DNA from: SAR324 cluster bacterium SAR324-CTD7B
GTDB lineage: Bacteria > SAR324 > NAC60-12
Reading direction: 5' to 3'
Assembly (NCBI GenBank): GCA_002082305.1
Contig: LSNO01000093.1
Coordinates: 1-64,000 of the forward strand
DNA: 64,000 bases
Made by a program: the position numbers and the translations under genes. The notes beneath the pieces were generated by a model. That model made no database searches and was not told the origin of the DNA. It saw only the letters and a list, made by a program, of their open reading frames with translations. Of the stretch, positions 46,668-57,137 are shown piece by piece (positions within the stretch are counted from its first letter, which is position 1; each line of letters begins with the position of its first letter).

Positions 46668-47867
46668 TTATTCAATAACTTCCGTGACGACTCCGGAGCC
46701 AATAGTCCGTCCGCCTTCCCGAATTGCAAAACGTACTTCTTTTTCCATTGCAATGGGACATATCAACTCAATAGTCATTTCCACGTTGTCACCCGGCATT
46801 ACCATCTCAATCCCGCTTGGTAAAGTAACGACACCGGTTACGTCAGTTGTACGGAAATAAAATTGTGGGCGGTAGTTTGTAAAAAACGGAGTGTGTCTTC
46901 CGCCTTCATCTTTATCTAGTACATAAACCTGGCCTTTGAACTTTGTGTGCGGTGTAATTGAGCCCGGCTTACAAATGACTTGTCCTCGTTCAATATCTTC
47001 ACGCTTGATACCTCTCAACAAAATTCCAACGTTGTCTCCAGCCTGTCCCTGGTCAAGTGATTTACGGAACATTTCTACGCCGGTAACAGTGGTTGTTTGG
47101 GTCTCACGGATTCCAGTGATTTCAATGTCCTCACCGACCTTCACTATTCCGCGTTCAATTTGTCCGGTTGCAACTGTACCGCGTCCGGAAATAGTAAACA
47201 CATCTTCAACGGACATCAGGAGGTCCTTGTCAAGGTCACGTACAGGTTCAGGAATAAAACTGTCAACTGCATCCATCAGCTCTTTAATACACACAAATGC
47301 AGGGTCGCTTGAATCAGTTGCTGAACTTTCCATAACCGCCAGAGCTGAACCTTTGATAATAGGAGTGTCATCTCCGGGGAAATCATAGTAATCAAGCAAT
47401 TCACGGACTTCCATTTCCACCAGCTCAAGCAACTCTTCATCATCGACTTGATCAATTTTATTCAGAAACACCACAAGGTGCGGAACATTGACCTGGCGGG
47501 CCAACAAGATATGTTCACGGGTTTGAGGCATCGGGCCGTCAGCAGCGGATACAACAATTATCGCACCGTCCATCTGTGCTGCACCGGTGATCATGTTTTT
47601 AACATAATCGGCGTGACCCGGACAATCGACGTGTGCGTAATGCCGATTCTTAGTTTCATATTCAATATGTGATGTCGCAATGGTGATCCCACGCTCTTTT
47701 TCCTCTGGTGCACCGTCAATTTCATCAAAGCCTTTTGCTTCAGCTAAACCGTCCATTTGCAGTACTTTGGTGATTGCTGCAGTTAAAGTTGTTTTCCCGT
47801 GGTCCACGTGTCCAATTGTTCCAACATTAACATGTGGTTTTGAGCGGTCAAATTTTTCTCTTGCCAT
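46668..47867 (-). CDS. tuf: Elongation factor Tu
   Basis: EF-Tu brings aminoacyl-tRNA to the ribosome. The 399-residue protein has GHVDHGKT at 19-26, [13 protein letters not shown] from 81, NKID at 136-139 and the three EF-Tu domains. It ends [16 protein letters not shown]. This is the only tuf copy in the window. It follows fusA by 46 bases. Confidence 0.99.
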   Translation of the reverse strand: MAREKFDRSKPHVNVGTIGHVDHGKTTLTAAITKVLQMDGLAEAKGFDEIDGAPEEKERGITIATSHIEYETKNRHYAHVDCPGHADYVKNMITGAAQMDGAIIVVSAADGPMPQTREHILLARQVNVPHLVVFLNKIDQVDDEELLELVEMEVRELLDYYDFPGDDTPIIKGSALAVMESSATDSSDPAFVCIKELMDAVDSFIPEPVRDLDKDLLMSVEDVFTISGRGTVATGQIERGIVKVGEDIEITGIRETQTTTVTGVEMFRKSLDQGQAGDNVGILLRGIKREDIERGQVICKPGSITPHTKFKGQVYVLDKDEGGRHTPFFTNYRPQFYFRTTDVTGVVTLPSGIEMVMPGDNVEMTIELICPIAMEKEVRFAIREGGRTIGSGVVTEVIE

Positions 47868-47913
47868 CTCGTCTCCTGTTCCTTTTTCTGTTTTGACTAA
47901 TTAAAATTAACGC

Positions 47914-50007
47914 TCAGCCTAAGCTGACCGGTTCTCCAATGAGAATCTTTCTTGTCGATTCAGTCACAGACGTGTAGTGACTGAAATGCATGGTAAATGA
48001 TGCCCGCCCCTGAGTGAGCGAACGTAATCGGGTGGAATAGCCGAACATTTCCGCCAACGGAGCTTCAGCCTCAACAACCTGAATTCCTCCCTGCTCTTCC
48101 ATACCCCGGATACGTCCGTGGCGAGCATTCAGGTCTCCAATAACTTCACCTGTAAAAGATACAGGCGTAACGACCTCTATTTTCATTGAGGGTTCAAGTA
48201 AGGCCGGTCCTGCCTTACGTACCCCTTCCCGAAGAGCGTTTACCCCCGCAATAGTGAAGGCAACTTCGGTCGAAGATTCTTCCAGATATTCTCCTGCAAC
48301 CAAGCAAACTTTCAAGTCAATTAATGAAAATCCGGCAAGGACTCCATTACTCATTGCATCTTGAATCCCTTGTTCCAGGGCCTCTGCAAACTGCGTTGGC
48401 AATTCTTCAGCCGAAAGTTTGTTTTCAAATTCAAAACCCCCTCCTGCCTCCAGTGGTTCAAGGCTTATCCTGCAGAAAGCAAATTGGTCTTTTCCGTCAA
48501 GTTGTTGCTCAAATCGTGTTTCTGAGTCTGCAGCCTGCGTAATTGTTTCCCGGTATGCTACTCTGGGCGTTCCGGCTTTACAGTCGATCCGGAACTCCCG
48601 CTGGAGTCTGTGAACCATAACTTCCAAATGAAGTTCGCCCATTCCGGAAATTATGTTTTGTCCTGTTTCAGCATCAATCCTGCTCCGGAATGATGGGTCT
48701 TCCTGCATCAGGCGTTTCAGGGCTTCTTCAAGTTTGTCCTGATCCTGTTTTGTTTTTGGCTCAATAGCCTGATCAATTACCGGTTCCGAAAACTGAGTTC
48801 TTTCCAGAATTATCGGATGATCCTTTGGGCAGAGCGTGTCCCCCGTGATCAGTTCCATACCGATCACTGCCCCGATATCTCCTGCTTTTATCACGGAGAT
48901 ATCTTCACGCTTGTTTGCGTGCAGTTTTACTAGATTCCCAATCCGTTCGTGCTTACGTTTACGCGGATTAAATACTGTTTTCCCGGTTTCAAATGAACCT
49001 GAATAAACACGAACAAAAGTCATCTGACCGGCGAAAGGATCACTTGCCACTTTGAATGCAAGTGCACACAAGGGGTCTGATTCAGAAGCCTCTCGGCTAA
49101 CCGGTTTTTTCGTTACCGGATGATCTCCCTGTACCGGCGGAATATCAAACGGAGACGGGAGGTAATTTACTACAGCATCAAGAAGTTGCTGCACTCCCTT
49201 GTTCTTAAAGGCACTTCCACACAAAACCGGTGTGATTTTGCCGCTTAAAGTTGCTTTACGCAGAACTTTGACGATCTCTTCCTGTTCTACCTGTTGCTCT
49301 TCAACAATTTTTTCGAGCAAGTCATCATCAAAAAGAGAAAGATGCTCCAGCATCTGCCTGCGCCAATCCTGCGCTGATGCTCTCAATTCATCGGAGAGTT
49401 CGGCACTTTCGTATTCTTCACCAAATCCTTCATCTTTGAAACGCAGTTCCTGCATCGAAACCAGGTCGATCACTCCTGTAAATTCCTCCTCGGCGCCAAT
49501 CGGTATTTGTATGGCTACCGGACTTGCAGAAAGCTGGTCTTCAATTGAAATGACAGCTTTCTCAAAATCCGCACCAACACGATCCATTTTATTGACAAAT
49601 GCAATACAGGGGACGTTATAGCGTTTTGCCTGTTTCCAAACTGTTTCTGTCTGAGGCTGTACTCCTGCTACTGCGCATAGCACCATTACTGACCCATCCA
49701 GTACTCTCAAAGAGCGCTCGACCTCCGCTGTAAAATCTACATGTCCCGGAGTGTCAATAATGTTTAAAACATATTCTTTTTTATCAGTCTCCCAGGAACA
49801 AGTAGTTGCAGCTGAGGTAATCGTGATCCCACGCTCCTGCTCCTGTTCCATCCAATCCATTGTAGCAGAGCCGTCATTGACCTCCCCGATCTTGTGAATC
49901 CGTCCCGTGTAATAAAGGATACGCTCGGTGGTTGTAGTCTTCCCTGCATCAATGTGTGCCATGATGCCAAGGTTACGCCGTTGTTTTAGAGGAACTGTTC
50001 TTGCCAC
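47914..50007 (-). CDS. fusA: Elongation factor G
   Basis: EF-G drives ribosomal translocation by GTP hydrolysis. The 697-residue protein has [14 protein letters not shown] near residue 17, [19 protein letters not shown] and all five domains ([10 protein letters not shown] in domain [17 protein letters not shown] and [20 protein letters not shown] in domain V). It stands in the str position between rpsG and tuf, which favours the housekeeping factor over a tetracycline-protection homologue. Confidence 0.97.
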   Translation of the reverse strand: MARTVPLKQRRNLGIMAHIDAGKTTTTERILYYTGRIHKIGEVNDGSATMDWMEQEQERGITITSAATTCSWETDKKEYVLNIIDTPGHVDFTAEVERSLRVLDGSVMVLCAVAGVQPQTETVWKQAKRYNVPCIAFVNKMDRVGADFEKAVISIEDQLSASPVAIQIPIGAEEEFTGVIDLVSMQELRFKDEGFGEEYESAELSDELRASAQDWRRQMLEHLSLFDDDLLEKIVEEQQVEQEEIVKVLRKATLSGKITPVLCGSAFKNKGVQQLLDAVVNYLPSPFDIPPVQGDHPVTKKPVSREASESDPLCALAFKVASDPFAGQMTFVRVYSGSFETGKTVFNPRKRKHERIGNLVKLHANKREDISVIKAGDIGAVIGMELITGDTLCPKDHPIILERTQFSEPVIDQAIEPKTKQDQDKLEEALKRLMQEDPSFRSRIDAETGQNIISGMGELHLEVMVHRLQREFRIDCKAGTPRVAYRETITQAADSETRFEQQLDGKDQFAFCRISLEPLEAGGGFEFENKLSAEELPTQFAEALEQGIQDAMSNGVLAGFSLIDLKVCLVAGEYLEESSTEVAFTIAGVNALREGVRKAGPALLEPSMKIEVVTPVSFTGEVIGDLNARHGRIRGMEEQGGIQVVEAEAPLAEMFGYSTRLRSLTQGRASFTMHFSHYTSVTESTRKILIGEPVSLG

Positions 50008-50057
50008 GTCGGTTTATTGATAGAGGCACTGATTTGTTTCAGTAAAAGCCAGTTCGT

Positions 50058-50531
50058 TTACCAACGGTAATGCGCAAAAGCCTTGTTGGCCTCAGCCATC
50101 TTATGCGTATCTTCCTTCTTTTTTACTGCGCTGCCTCTGCTGTTTGAAGCATCTGCGAACTCATCTGCCAGCTTCGCACGCATTGATAAGCCGCTGCGGG
50201 CATTTGCATTTTCAATTAGCCAGCGAATTGCCAGTGACTGACTCCTGCTGTGTCGGACTTCCATCGGCACCTGATAAGTTGAACCGCCCACACGCCGAGA
50301 TTTTACTTCTACAGACGGCATCACGTTTTCAATGGCGGCTTTAAAAATCTCCAATGATGACATTTCAGATTCACGCTCTGAAATTTTGTCCAGTGCACTA
50401 TAGAAAATATTTTCTGCAATACTTTTCTTACCATGCTTCATTAACGAATTAATGAATTTACTGACTAACAGATCCTTATATTTTGGATCAGGTAAGATTA
50501 CTCTTTTTGTTGCGGCTCTACGTCGTGGCAT
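50058..50531 (-). CDS. rpsG: 30S ribosomal protein S7
   Basis: The 157-residue S7 organises the 3' major domain of 16S r[38 protein letters not shown] and the C-terminal [21 protein letters not shown] are typical. It lies nine bases after rpsL. Confidence 0.98.
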   Translation of the reverse strand: MPRRRAATKRVILPDPKYKDLLVSKFINSLMKHGKKSIAENIFYSALDKISERESEMSSLEIFKAAIENVMPSVEVKSRRVGGSTYQVPMEVRHSRSQSLAIRWLIENANARSGLSMRAKLADEFADASNSRGSAVKKKEDTHKMAEANKAFAHYRW

Positions 50532-50540
50532 ATAGTTTTT

Positions 50541-50912
50541 CTACTGATCCTTTTTGACGCCGTACTTGGAACGGGACTGCTTACGTTCATTTACTCCAAC
50601 TGTATCAAGTTTACCGCGTACAACGTGATAACGAACTCCGGGAAGATCTTTTATTCGTCCGCCTCGTATCAGCACAACTGAATGTTCTTGAAGATTGTGT
50701 CCTATTCCTGGAATATAACTCGTCACCTCAATACCATTGGTCAAACGAACACGGGCAACTTTTCGTAATGCGGAGTTCGGCTTCTTGGGTGTTGAAGTGT
50801 AAACCCGCACACAGACGCCTCGGCGTTGTGGGCATGCTTCCAGTGCAGGGGTATCCTTTTTGGTTAATTTGCTTTTACGTCCCTTCCGGACCAACTGACT
50901 TAATGTCGGCAT
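50541..50912 (-). CDS. rpsL: 30S ribosomal protein S12
   Basis: The 123-residue S12 controls decoding accuracy. [29 protein letters not shown] and [13 protein letters not shown] are present; Asp89 in the last motif is the methylthiolation site of RimO, whose gene is in the same cluster. I chose the ATG at 50912; an in-frame start at 50945 would lie almost at the predicted transcription start. Confidence 0.98.
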   Translation of the reverse strand: MPTLSQLVRKGRKSKLTKKDTPALEACPQRRGVCVRVYTSTPKKPNSALRKVARVRLTNGIEVTSYIPGIGHNLQEHSVVLIRGGRIKDLPGVRYHVVRGKLDTVGVNERKQSRSKYGVKKDQ

Positions 50913-50965
50913 ATTTTGTAAGTTCGACTTTGCTGCTTTATCCAATTATTAATAATCAATCTGCC

Positions 50966-50994
50966 AATTTAACATTGAATTAAATTTTCGTCAA
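50966..50994 (-). promoter_or_regulatory. Sigma70-type promoter of the rpsL ribosomal cluster
   Basis: On the minus strand TTGACG (50994-50989) and TAAATT (50971-50966) are exactly 17 bases apart. Transcription would begin about 45 bases before the rpsL ATG. This is the best promoter match in the translation cluster. Confidence 0.65.
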
Positions 50995-51168
50995 CATCTT
51001 TTTCATTAATTCTTGAAAAAAAGACAAAAACCTTACAAAAACCTTTTTCTTGAGTGAAAATTAGACATCCATCATACTTGTCTCCTGAGAAAAACTTTGT
51101 ATTGCATCATTTGTAAACAGTCTTAGAATGGCAATAAAAAAACACTAATTTCTTTTCCATCTTGAAAA

Positions 51169-53241
51169 ATGCCTGAACATTCATTCACCAACAAGTTGAT
51201 AAACGAAAAAAGCCCGTACCTATTACAGCATGCGCACAACCCGGTAAACTGGTACCCCTGGGGCCAGGAAGCCTTTGAGAAAGCAAAAAGTGAAGACAAG
51301 CTGCTGCTGGTCAGCATCGGTTATGCAACCTGTCACTGGTGTCACGTGATGGAGCGCGAGTCGTTTGAAGATCCAGAATTGGCTCTATATCTTAACAAGC
51401 ATTTTGTACCAGTGAAAGTAGACAGAGAGGAGCGCCCTGATGTGGACAAAATCCACATGGATGCACTACACGCCCTTGGTCAGCAGGGAGGATGGCCTCT
51501 GAATATGTTTTTGACTCCGGAAGGAAAGCCTGTTACGGGGGGCACTTATTTCCCTCCGAAACCAATGTATGGGCGAAAATCCTTCCGTGAGCTGCTGGAA
51601 AACTTAGTCTTTATTTGGGAAAATGAGCGCGAAAAAATTTATTCCACTGCTGATGAAATTACTTCTCATTTACAGCAACAAGCTGTTCCATCTTATAACG
51701 GACTACCTGAACTGAATTGGGAGGTGGAAGAGAAGGCGGTTGCACAATTTCGGGAATCGTTTGATTCACGGCACGGTGGTTTCAATCAGCAGCTTCAAAA
51801 CAAGTTTCCGCCTAGCATGGGATTGATGCTTTTGCTTCGTCACTATGACAGAACAGGTAACGCAATGTCACTGGAAATGGTGGAAAAGACTTTACAAAAA
51901 ATGTTTGCCGGGGGAATTTATGATCAACTTGGCGGTGGACTGAGTCGCTACAGTACCGATTATGAGTGGCTGGTTCCGCATTTTGAGAAAATGCTTTATG
52001 ATAATTCTCTGTTTATCTGGGCTTTGATAGAGACTTTTCAAGTTACCAGGAATCCACTTTATGAAACAGCGGTGCGGGATGTTCTGACTTATGTTGCACG
52101 GGATATGACTTCTCCGCAGGGAGCATTTTTTTCTGCGGAAGATGCGGATAGCGAGGGTGTTGAAGGGAAATTTTATCTCTGGTCAAAAGCAGAAGTAACG
52201 GAAATTTTAGGTGCTGAAACTGGAAAGCTGGCCTGCGCATATTGGGATATTACGGAGAAAGGAAATTTTGAGAGCAGCAACATTCCGAATCGTCCAATGT
52301 CCGATGAAGAAGTTGCAGAGCAATTCAGTATCACTACTGAAGAGATGCAGGTTCAACTCCGGGCTGCACGGGAAAAGTTGCTTGCAGTTCGTTCACAACG
52401 TATTCGTCCTCTATTGGATGACAAAGTACTTACATCCTGGAATGCCTTGATGATTTCTGCTTTTGCTCGGGCAGCACGGGTATTTGATGATACTGATTTT
52501 GAAATGAGGGCAGTGCGTGCGGCTGACTTTATTTTCGAAAATCTACGGGACGAGTCTGGACGCTTGCTCCGGCGATGGCGTGACGGAGAGGCTCGTTATC
52601 CGGCTTATCTCTGTGATCATGCTCAACTTGCTGCTGCTTGTCTGGATCTTTACGAAACCACCTACGATCCTGAATGGTTCCGGAAAGCTGTTGAATTATC
52701 TCAGGGAATCAATCGTCTGTTCCGGAACGATGACGGTCCATATTATGATACTGGAATAGATGGTGAAACCCTGTTAACCCGTAATGCAGAAGGCTATGAT
52801 GGTGTGGAACCTTCGGGAAACAGCAGTGTGACAAATGCATTTTTGAGGCTTCGCTCTTATGGTTTGTCCCCTGAATTTTACAGCGATGCTCAACGAATTT
52901 TAAGAAGTTTTGCTCCCCATCTGAAACAGGCCGGAGTCAGCTTTTCAGCAATGCTTGGTGCCCTGCATTTCAGCCTTTCTGAACCGAAAGAGATTATCAT
53001 TTCCGGAAGACGTGGTGATCCTGAGACAGAAGCTTTACTGAAGGAAGTACGTAGTGAATTTCATCCGAATATAGTAGTGGCCTTCGTTGAAAACGGAGAG
53101 AGTCCGGAAACAGAAAAAATCATCCCGCTGGCTTCCGGAAGAGTAATGGTAAATGAACGTGCGACCGCTTATGTTTGCCAAAATCAAACCTGTCAATTGC
53201 CGGTCCATTCAATTAAAGAGTTGCGGAAACTTTTGAACTGA
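51169..53241 (+). CDS. YyaL/DUF255 thioredoxin-domain protein (spermatogenesis-associated protein 20 family)
   Basis: The 690-residue protein has an N-terminal thioredoxin-like DUF255 domain with the motif [14 protein letters not shown] (Cys55 and Cys58) and [16 protein letters not shown]. An alpha/alpha-barrel domain resembling N-acylglucosamine 2-epimerases and glycosidases follows ([44 protein letters not shown]). The family is widespread and its biochemical role is still unclear. The ATG at 51169 opens with the family-typical [21 protein letters not shown] region. It diverges from rpsL. Confidence 0.93.
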   Translation: MPEHSFTNKLINEKSPYLLQHAHNPVNWYPWGQEAFEKAKSEDKLLLVSIGYATCHWCHVMERESFEDPELALYLNKHFVPVKVDREERPDVDKIHMDALHALGQQGGWPLNMFLTPEGKPVTGGTYFPPKPMYGRKSFRELLENLVFIWENEREKIYSTADEITSHLQQQAVPSYNGLPELNWEVEEKAVAQFRESFDSRHGGFNQQLQNKFPPSMGLMLLLRHYDRTGNAMSLEMVEKTLQKMFAGGIYDQLGGGLSRYSTDYEWLVPHFEKMLYDNSLFIWALIETFQVTRNPLYETAVRDVLTYVARDMTSPQGAFFSAEDADSEGVEGKFYLWSKAEVTEILGAETGKLACAYWDITEKGNFESSNIPNRPMSDEEVAEQFSITTEEMQVQLRAAREKLLAVRSQRIRPLLDDKVLTSWNALMISAFARAARVFDDTDFEMRAVRAADFIFENLRDESGRLLRRWRDGEARYPAYLCDHAQLAAACLDLYETTYDPEWFRKAVELSQGINRLFRNDDGPYYDTGIDGETLLTRNAEGYDGVEPSGNSSVTNAFLRLRSYGLSPEFYSDAQRILRSFAPHLKQAGVSFSAMLGALHFSLSEPKEIIISGRRGDPETEALLKEVRSEFHPNIVVAFVENGESPETEKIIPLASGRVMVNERATAYVCQNQTCQLPVHSIKELRKLLN

Positions 53242-53357
53242 GTTTTTCCTTGTAGAAAATTGAGGAGTGGTAGTCAACTTGAGCAGAAAGTTTGTTGTGT
53301 TATTAACTGGCTTTGGAAAGATTTTCGGTAAAACTGCTGGTTACTTCATCTGTTTTT

Positions 53358-53375
53358 TTGGTATATTTGGTATAT
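53358..53375. repeat. Tandem 9-bp repeat upstream of the cyanophycinase gene
   Basis: TTGGTATAT occurs twice head to tail, about 70 bases before the start codon. A TACAAT hexamer follows shortly and could be a -10 box with TTGGTA as -35. Whether the repeat binds a regulator is unknown. Confidence 0.35.
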
Positions 53376-53444
53376 TAGTTACAATTTAAGCTCGGCAAGT
53401 AATTCAACTTAGCTAAGATCTACTTAATAAAGAAAGGATGATTT

Positions 53445-54260
53445 GTGGCGTCGCACGTAGCTGAGGGCAGTCAAAGGGGCTATATTATACCGATAGGGGG
53501 GGCTGAAAATAAAAGGAGAAAGCCTCTTATTTTGCAAAAGTTTGCCGAACTATGCGGAGGTAAAAACGCTCGTCTGGCAATTATTCCGACTGCCTCAAAA
53601 CTCAAAGAAACTGGCCAAAATTACATTGATATTTTCAGGGACATAGGGGTTGATTACTGTGTAAGTCTCCCGATTGAAGAACGCTCTGACAGCGAATGTG
53701 TAGAATATCTACAAGAACTCAATGAAGCGAGTGGGATTTTTGTGACAGGAGGCAATCAGTTACGTTTGTCCACTATTATGGGTGGTACTCCCGTTGCGCA
53801 GGCAATTCGACGAAGAAATGCGGTTGGTGTTCACTTTGCCGGAACTTCTGCGGGCGCGGCAATAATTCCGGAACATATGATCGCAGGGGGTAAGGCAGGG
53901 CCAACTCCACGTGAAGGCGGGGTGATCTTTGCTCCCGGACTGGGATTGACAAACAAGATAGTGGTAGATCAGCACTTCCGGCAGCGAGACCGTTTAGGCC
54001 GGCTGCTTTCTGCAGTGGCTTTCAATCCGTTTGCAACCGGAATCGGTATTGATGAAAACACTGCAGCCTTTATTGATCCGGAAGGTATGTTGGAAGTTGT
54101 AGGTTCTGGTGCAATTACCGTTGTTGATCCCAGCGAACTGTCTCATTCTTCTATGGAATCAGAAAACAGAGGAAAGGCCATTAACCTGACCAATTTACGA
54201 TTGCATCTTTTAACAAGTGGTGCAAAATACGATATCAATTCCAGGCAGGTTTTTAAATGA
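53445..54260 (+). CDS. cphB: Cyanophycinase
   Basis: Cyanophycinase is a serine exopeptidase of the S51 family that cuts cyanophycin into beta-Asp-Arg dipeptides. The 271-residue protein has the nucleophile Ser135 in GTSAGAA, the upstream GIFVTGGNQLRL and the DQHFRQRDRLGRLL segment that carries the catalytic histidine. Length fits the family. The start is GTG at 53445 with an AGGATG box upstream. It is the first gene of the cyanophycin cluster, 43 bases before cphA. Confidence 0.93.
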   Translation: MASHVAEGSQRGYIIPIGGAENKRRKPLILQKFAELCGGKNARLAIIPTASKLKETGQNYIDIFRDIGVDYCVSLPIEERSDSECVEYLQELNEASGIFVTGGNQLRLSTIMGGTPVAQAIRRRNAVGVHFAGTSAGAAIIPEHMIAGGKAGPTPREGGVIFAPGLGLTNKIVVDQHFRQRDRLGRLLSAVAFNPFATGIGIDENTAAFIDPEGMLEVVGSGAITVVDPSELSHSSMESENRGKAINLTNLRLHLLTSGAKYDINSRQVFK

Positions 54261-54303
54261 TGAATTTCTTCCAAATATTTTCTTTAGATTCAAGTGAAGT
54301 TTT

Positions 54304-57111
54304 ATGAAGATTCTTTCAACCAATGTTTTTCAAGGTCCAAGCTTGTATGCCCATTTCCCGGTGATTAGACACGTTTTGGATTTAGGAGTGCTTGAAGAAT
54401 GGCCCTCCACGCGTATTGGGCAGGATTACGTTGATCAGTTAGTTGAAATACTGCCGGGACTGAAAGAACATGGATGCTCCTATCGTATTCCCGGTGGGTT
54501 CATTCGTCGATTACGTGAAGATGATGGTACATGGATGGGACACATCATGGAGCATGTTGCTTTGGAACTGCAGGGCATTGCAGGGTCTGAGGTAACATTT
54601 GGCCGCACCCGCTCCACAGGCAATCCCGGCGAATATAACATGGTGTTCCAGTACATGCAGCGGGATGTAGGCTTGAAAGCCAGTGAACTCGCACTGAGGT
54701 TGCTTCTGTGTCTGCTTCCGGACTCACTCAAAAAACAACTGGATACTCCCCCTTCTGCTGATTTTAATTTTGAAGAGGAGCGCGATGCTTTCATTCGCTT
54801 TGCACAGCGTCATGAATTTGGACCCAGTACAGCCTCTTTAGTCAATGCTGCCAAAGAGCGTGGAATTCCATACCTGCGACTGAACCGGTTTAGCCTTGTG
54901 CAGTTTGGTCATGGAAAATATCAACGCCGAATACAGGCCACAATCACCAGTGAAACTCGGCAGATTGCTGTAGTCATTGCCGGTGATAAAGAAGAAACCC
55001 ACACCATACTGTACGATCTTGGCCTGCCCACCACCATGCAGCGTCTGGCCTATAGTGAAGAGGAAGCGGTCAGTCAAGCAGAAAATCTTGGATTCCCTGT
55101 GGTTGTGAAACCACTCGATGGCAACCATGGACGTGGCGTCTCGATCAATCTCATTAGCGATGAGCAAGTTGTATTGGGTTTTAATGAAGCTCGTGCCCAA
55201 AGCAATAACGAGGCGATCATTATCGAAAATTACGTTACGGGTTTTGATCATCGAATGCTGGTGGTCAACGGAGAGTTGGTTGCCGTTTCCAAACGTGTTC
55301 CGGGACACGTAGTAGGCGATGGAGAAAAAACTATTGAGGAACTGGTGGAAATTGTCAATAGTGATCCTCGCCGTGGAATTGGTCACGAAAAAGTACTGAC
55401 TCGTCTGAAGTTTGATGAGCAGGCGGAAAGACTGATGAAAAAATCTGAATACAGCAGTCAAACAGTTTTAACCAAGGGTGAAATTTTTTACCTGCGTTCC
55501 ACAGGGAATCTATCAACTGGTGGTACAGCGATTGATTTGACAGATGTAGTGCATCCTGATAATCGAGAAATGGCTGTAAGAGCAGTAAAATCTATTGGGT
55601 TGGATGTAGGTGGAGTTGATTTTCTGACGGACGATATCACCCAGTCTTACAAGGATATTGGCGGCGCCATTGTTGAAGTTAACTCTGCTCCCGGATTCCG
55701 TATGCATGTAGCTCCCAGCGAAGGTAAACCGCGTGATGTCGCAACCTCTGTAATGGACATGCTGTTTCCACCAGGATCTCCCAGTTGTATACCGATTGCC
55801 GCTATTACAGGAACTAACGGAAAAACCACTACTGCCAGGATGCTTTCATATATCATGAAGACCAGCGGGAATACAGTGGGAATGACTTCCACAGATGGGG
55901 TTTATATAGATGGTCACCTGACTGTAAAAGGTGACATGACCGGTCCAGTTTCCTCTCAAATGGTACTCCGTGATCCATCGGTAGATGTAGCAGTGATGGA
56001 AGTTGCCCGTGGTGGAATGCTGAAGAAAGGAGTTGGATTCCCCAAATGTGATGTGGCAGCATGCCTCAATGTTTCTGCAGATCACCTCGGACTAAGAGGC
56101 ATTGATACCGTAGAACAACTTGCTCGAGTAAAGCGCATTATTATTGAAATTGCCACTGATACTGCAGTACTAAATGCAGACGATTCACTTTGTCTGGAAA
56201 TGGCAAATCATACCAAGGCGGAAAATATTTGTTATGTAACTTTAGCTGACAATCATCCTCTGGTGCGTAAACACATCCGTGCTGAAGGCAGGGCGGTAGT
56301 GCTGGAAAAGGGGCTCAATGGAGACATGATCACACTTTACGATAAGGGCGCTCATATTCCTTTGCTCTGGACACACCTGATTCCGGCAACTTTGGAAGGC
56401 AAAGCAGTACATAATGTTCAAAATGCAATGTTTGCCGCAGCTCTCTCCTTCAGCATGGGAGTGCCATTGGATGACATCCGTCATGGATTGCGTACCTTTA
56501 ACACTACTTTCTTCCAGGCTCCGGGACGCATGAATATTTTTGATGATCATCCATTTAAAGTTATCCTGGATTATGCCCATAACCCTGCAGCTTTCAAGGG
56601 TATGTGTCACCTGGTATCACGCATGGAAACTCCTGGAAAAAATATTTGTGTGATTTCCATGCCCGGTGATCGGCGTGATGAGGACATTCAGGAAGTTGGA
56701 AAAACTGTCTCTGGAGTTTTTGACCATTTTATTTGTAAAGCAGATGATGATCGCCGAAAGCGGGGTTATGACGAAATACCAAAAATGCTCCGGAAAATCC
56801 TGCTGAAAAATGGTGTTTCTGAAGACTGTATTGATGTGGTTCCGGATGAAGTTGAATCAATTCATCGGGGGTTGACTCTGGCTCAGCCAGGTGATTTACT
56901 GATGGTGTTTGGAGATAATGTCTCCCGCAGTTGGAAACAGATTGTCCACTTTAACGAAGATTTAGAGTTACCGAGTATCCAGCCAAAACAGCAACCCAAA
57001 GAGGAGGATTCAGTTGAGGCCTTTGTTGAACCATTTACTATGGTGGCCGGACAACGTATTATTCAAGATGAACGGGGAGTACGTCTTGCCAGTGAAGAGG
57101 AAGCGGATTGA
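54304..57111 (+). CDS. cphA: Cyanophycin synthetase
   Basis: CphA builds the storage polymer cyanophycin by adding aspartate to a backbone and arginine to its side chains, with ATP. The 935-residue protein has an N-terminal primer-binding domain (1-160), an ATP-grasp domain (about 190-480, with FPVVVKPLDGNHGRGV and the ligand motif IVEVNSAPGFRMH), and a C-terminal Mur-ligase-like domain with P-loop GTNGKTT at 503-509 and DYAHNPAAF. Length and order are those of CphA1-type enzymes, so both activities should be present. It lies between cyanophycinase and a second Mur-type gene. Confidence 0.96.
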   Translation: MKILSTNVFQGPSLYAHFPVIRHVLDLGVLEEWPSTRIGQDYVDQLVEILPGLKEHGCSYRIPGGFIRRLREDDGTWMGHIMEHVALELQGIAGSEVTFGRTRSTGNPGEYNMVFQYMQRDVGLKASELALRLLLCLLPDSLKKQLDTPPSADFNFEEERDAFIRFAQRHEFGPSTASLVNAAKERGIPYLRLNRFSLVQFGHGKYQRRIQATITSETRQIAVVIAGDKEETHTILYDLGLPTTMQRLAYSEEEAVSQAENLGFPVVVKPLDGNHGRGVSINLISDEQVVLGFNEARAQSNNEAIIIENYVTGFDHRMLVVNGELVAVSKRVPGHVVGDGEKTIEELVEIVNSDPRRGIGHEKVLTRLKFDEQAERLMKKSEYSSQTVLTKGEIFYLRSTGNLSTGGTAIDLTDVVHPDNREMAVRAVKSIGLDVGGVDFLTDDITQSYKDIGGAIVEVNSAPGFRMHVAPSEGKPRDVATSVMDMLFPPGSPSCIPIAAITGTNGKTTTARMLSYIMKTSGNTVGMTSTDGVYIDGHLTVKGDMTGPVSSQMVLRDPSVDVAVMEVARGGMLKKGVGFPKCDVAACLNVSADHLGLRGIDTVEQLARVKRIIIEIATDTAVLNADDSLCLEMANHTKAENICYVTLADNHPLVRKHIRAEGRAVVLEKGLNGDMITLYDKGAHIPLLWTHLIPATLEGKAVHNVQNAMFAAALSFSMGVPLDDIRHGLRTFNTTFFQAPGRMNIFDDHPFKVILDYAHNPAAFKGMCHLVSRMETPGKNICVISMPGDRRDEDIQEVGKTVSGVFDHFICKADDDRRKRGYDEIPKMLRKILLKNGVSEDCIDVVPDEVESIHRGLTLAQPGDLLMVFGDNVSRSWKQIVHFNEDLELPSIQPKQQPKEEDSVEAFVEPFTMVAGQRIIQDERGVRLASEEEAD

Positions 57112-57137
57112 AAACCCCACTATTACTGTAAGCAATC

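Noticed and set aside
46652-46753. N-terminal extension of S10 overlapping tuf
   Set aside because: The family starts at [13 protein letters not shown] (46651); the upstream part is the tuf 3' end read in another frame.
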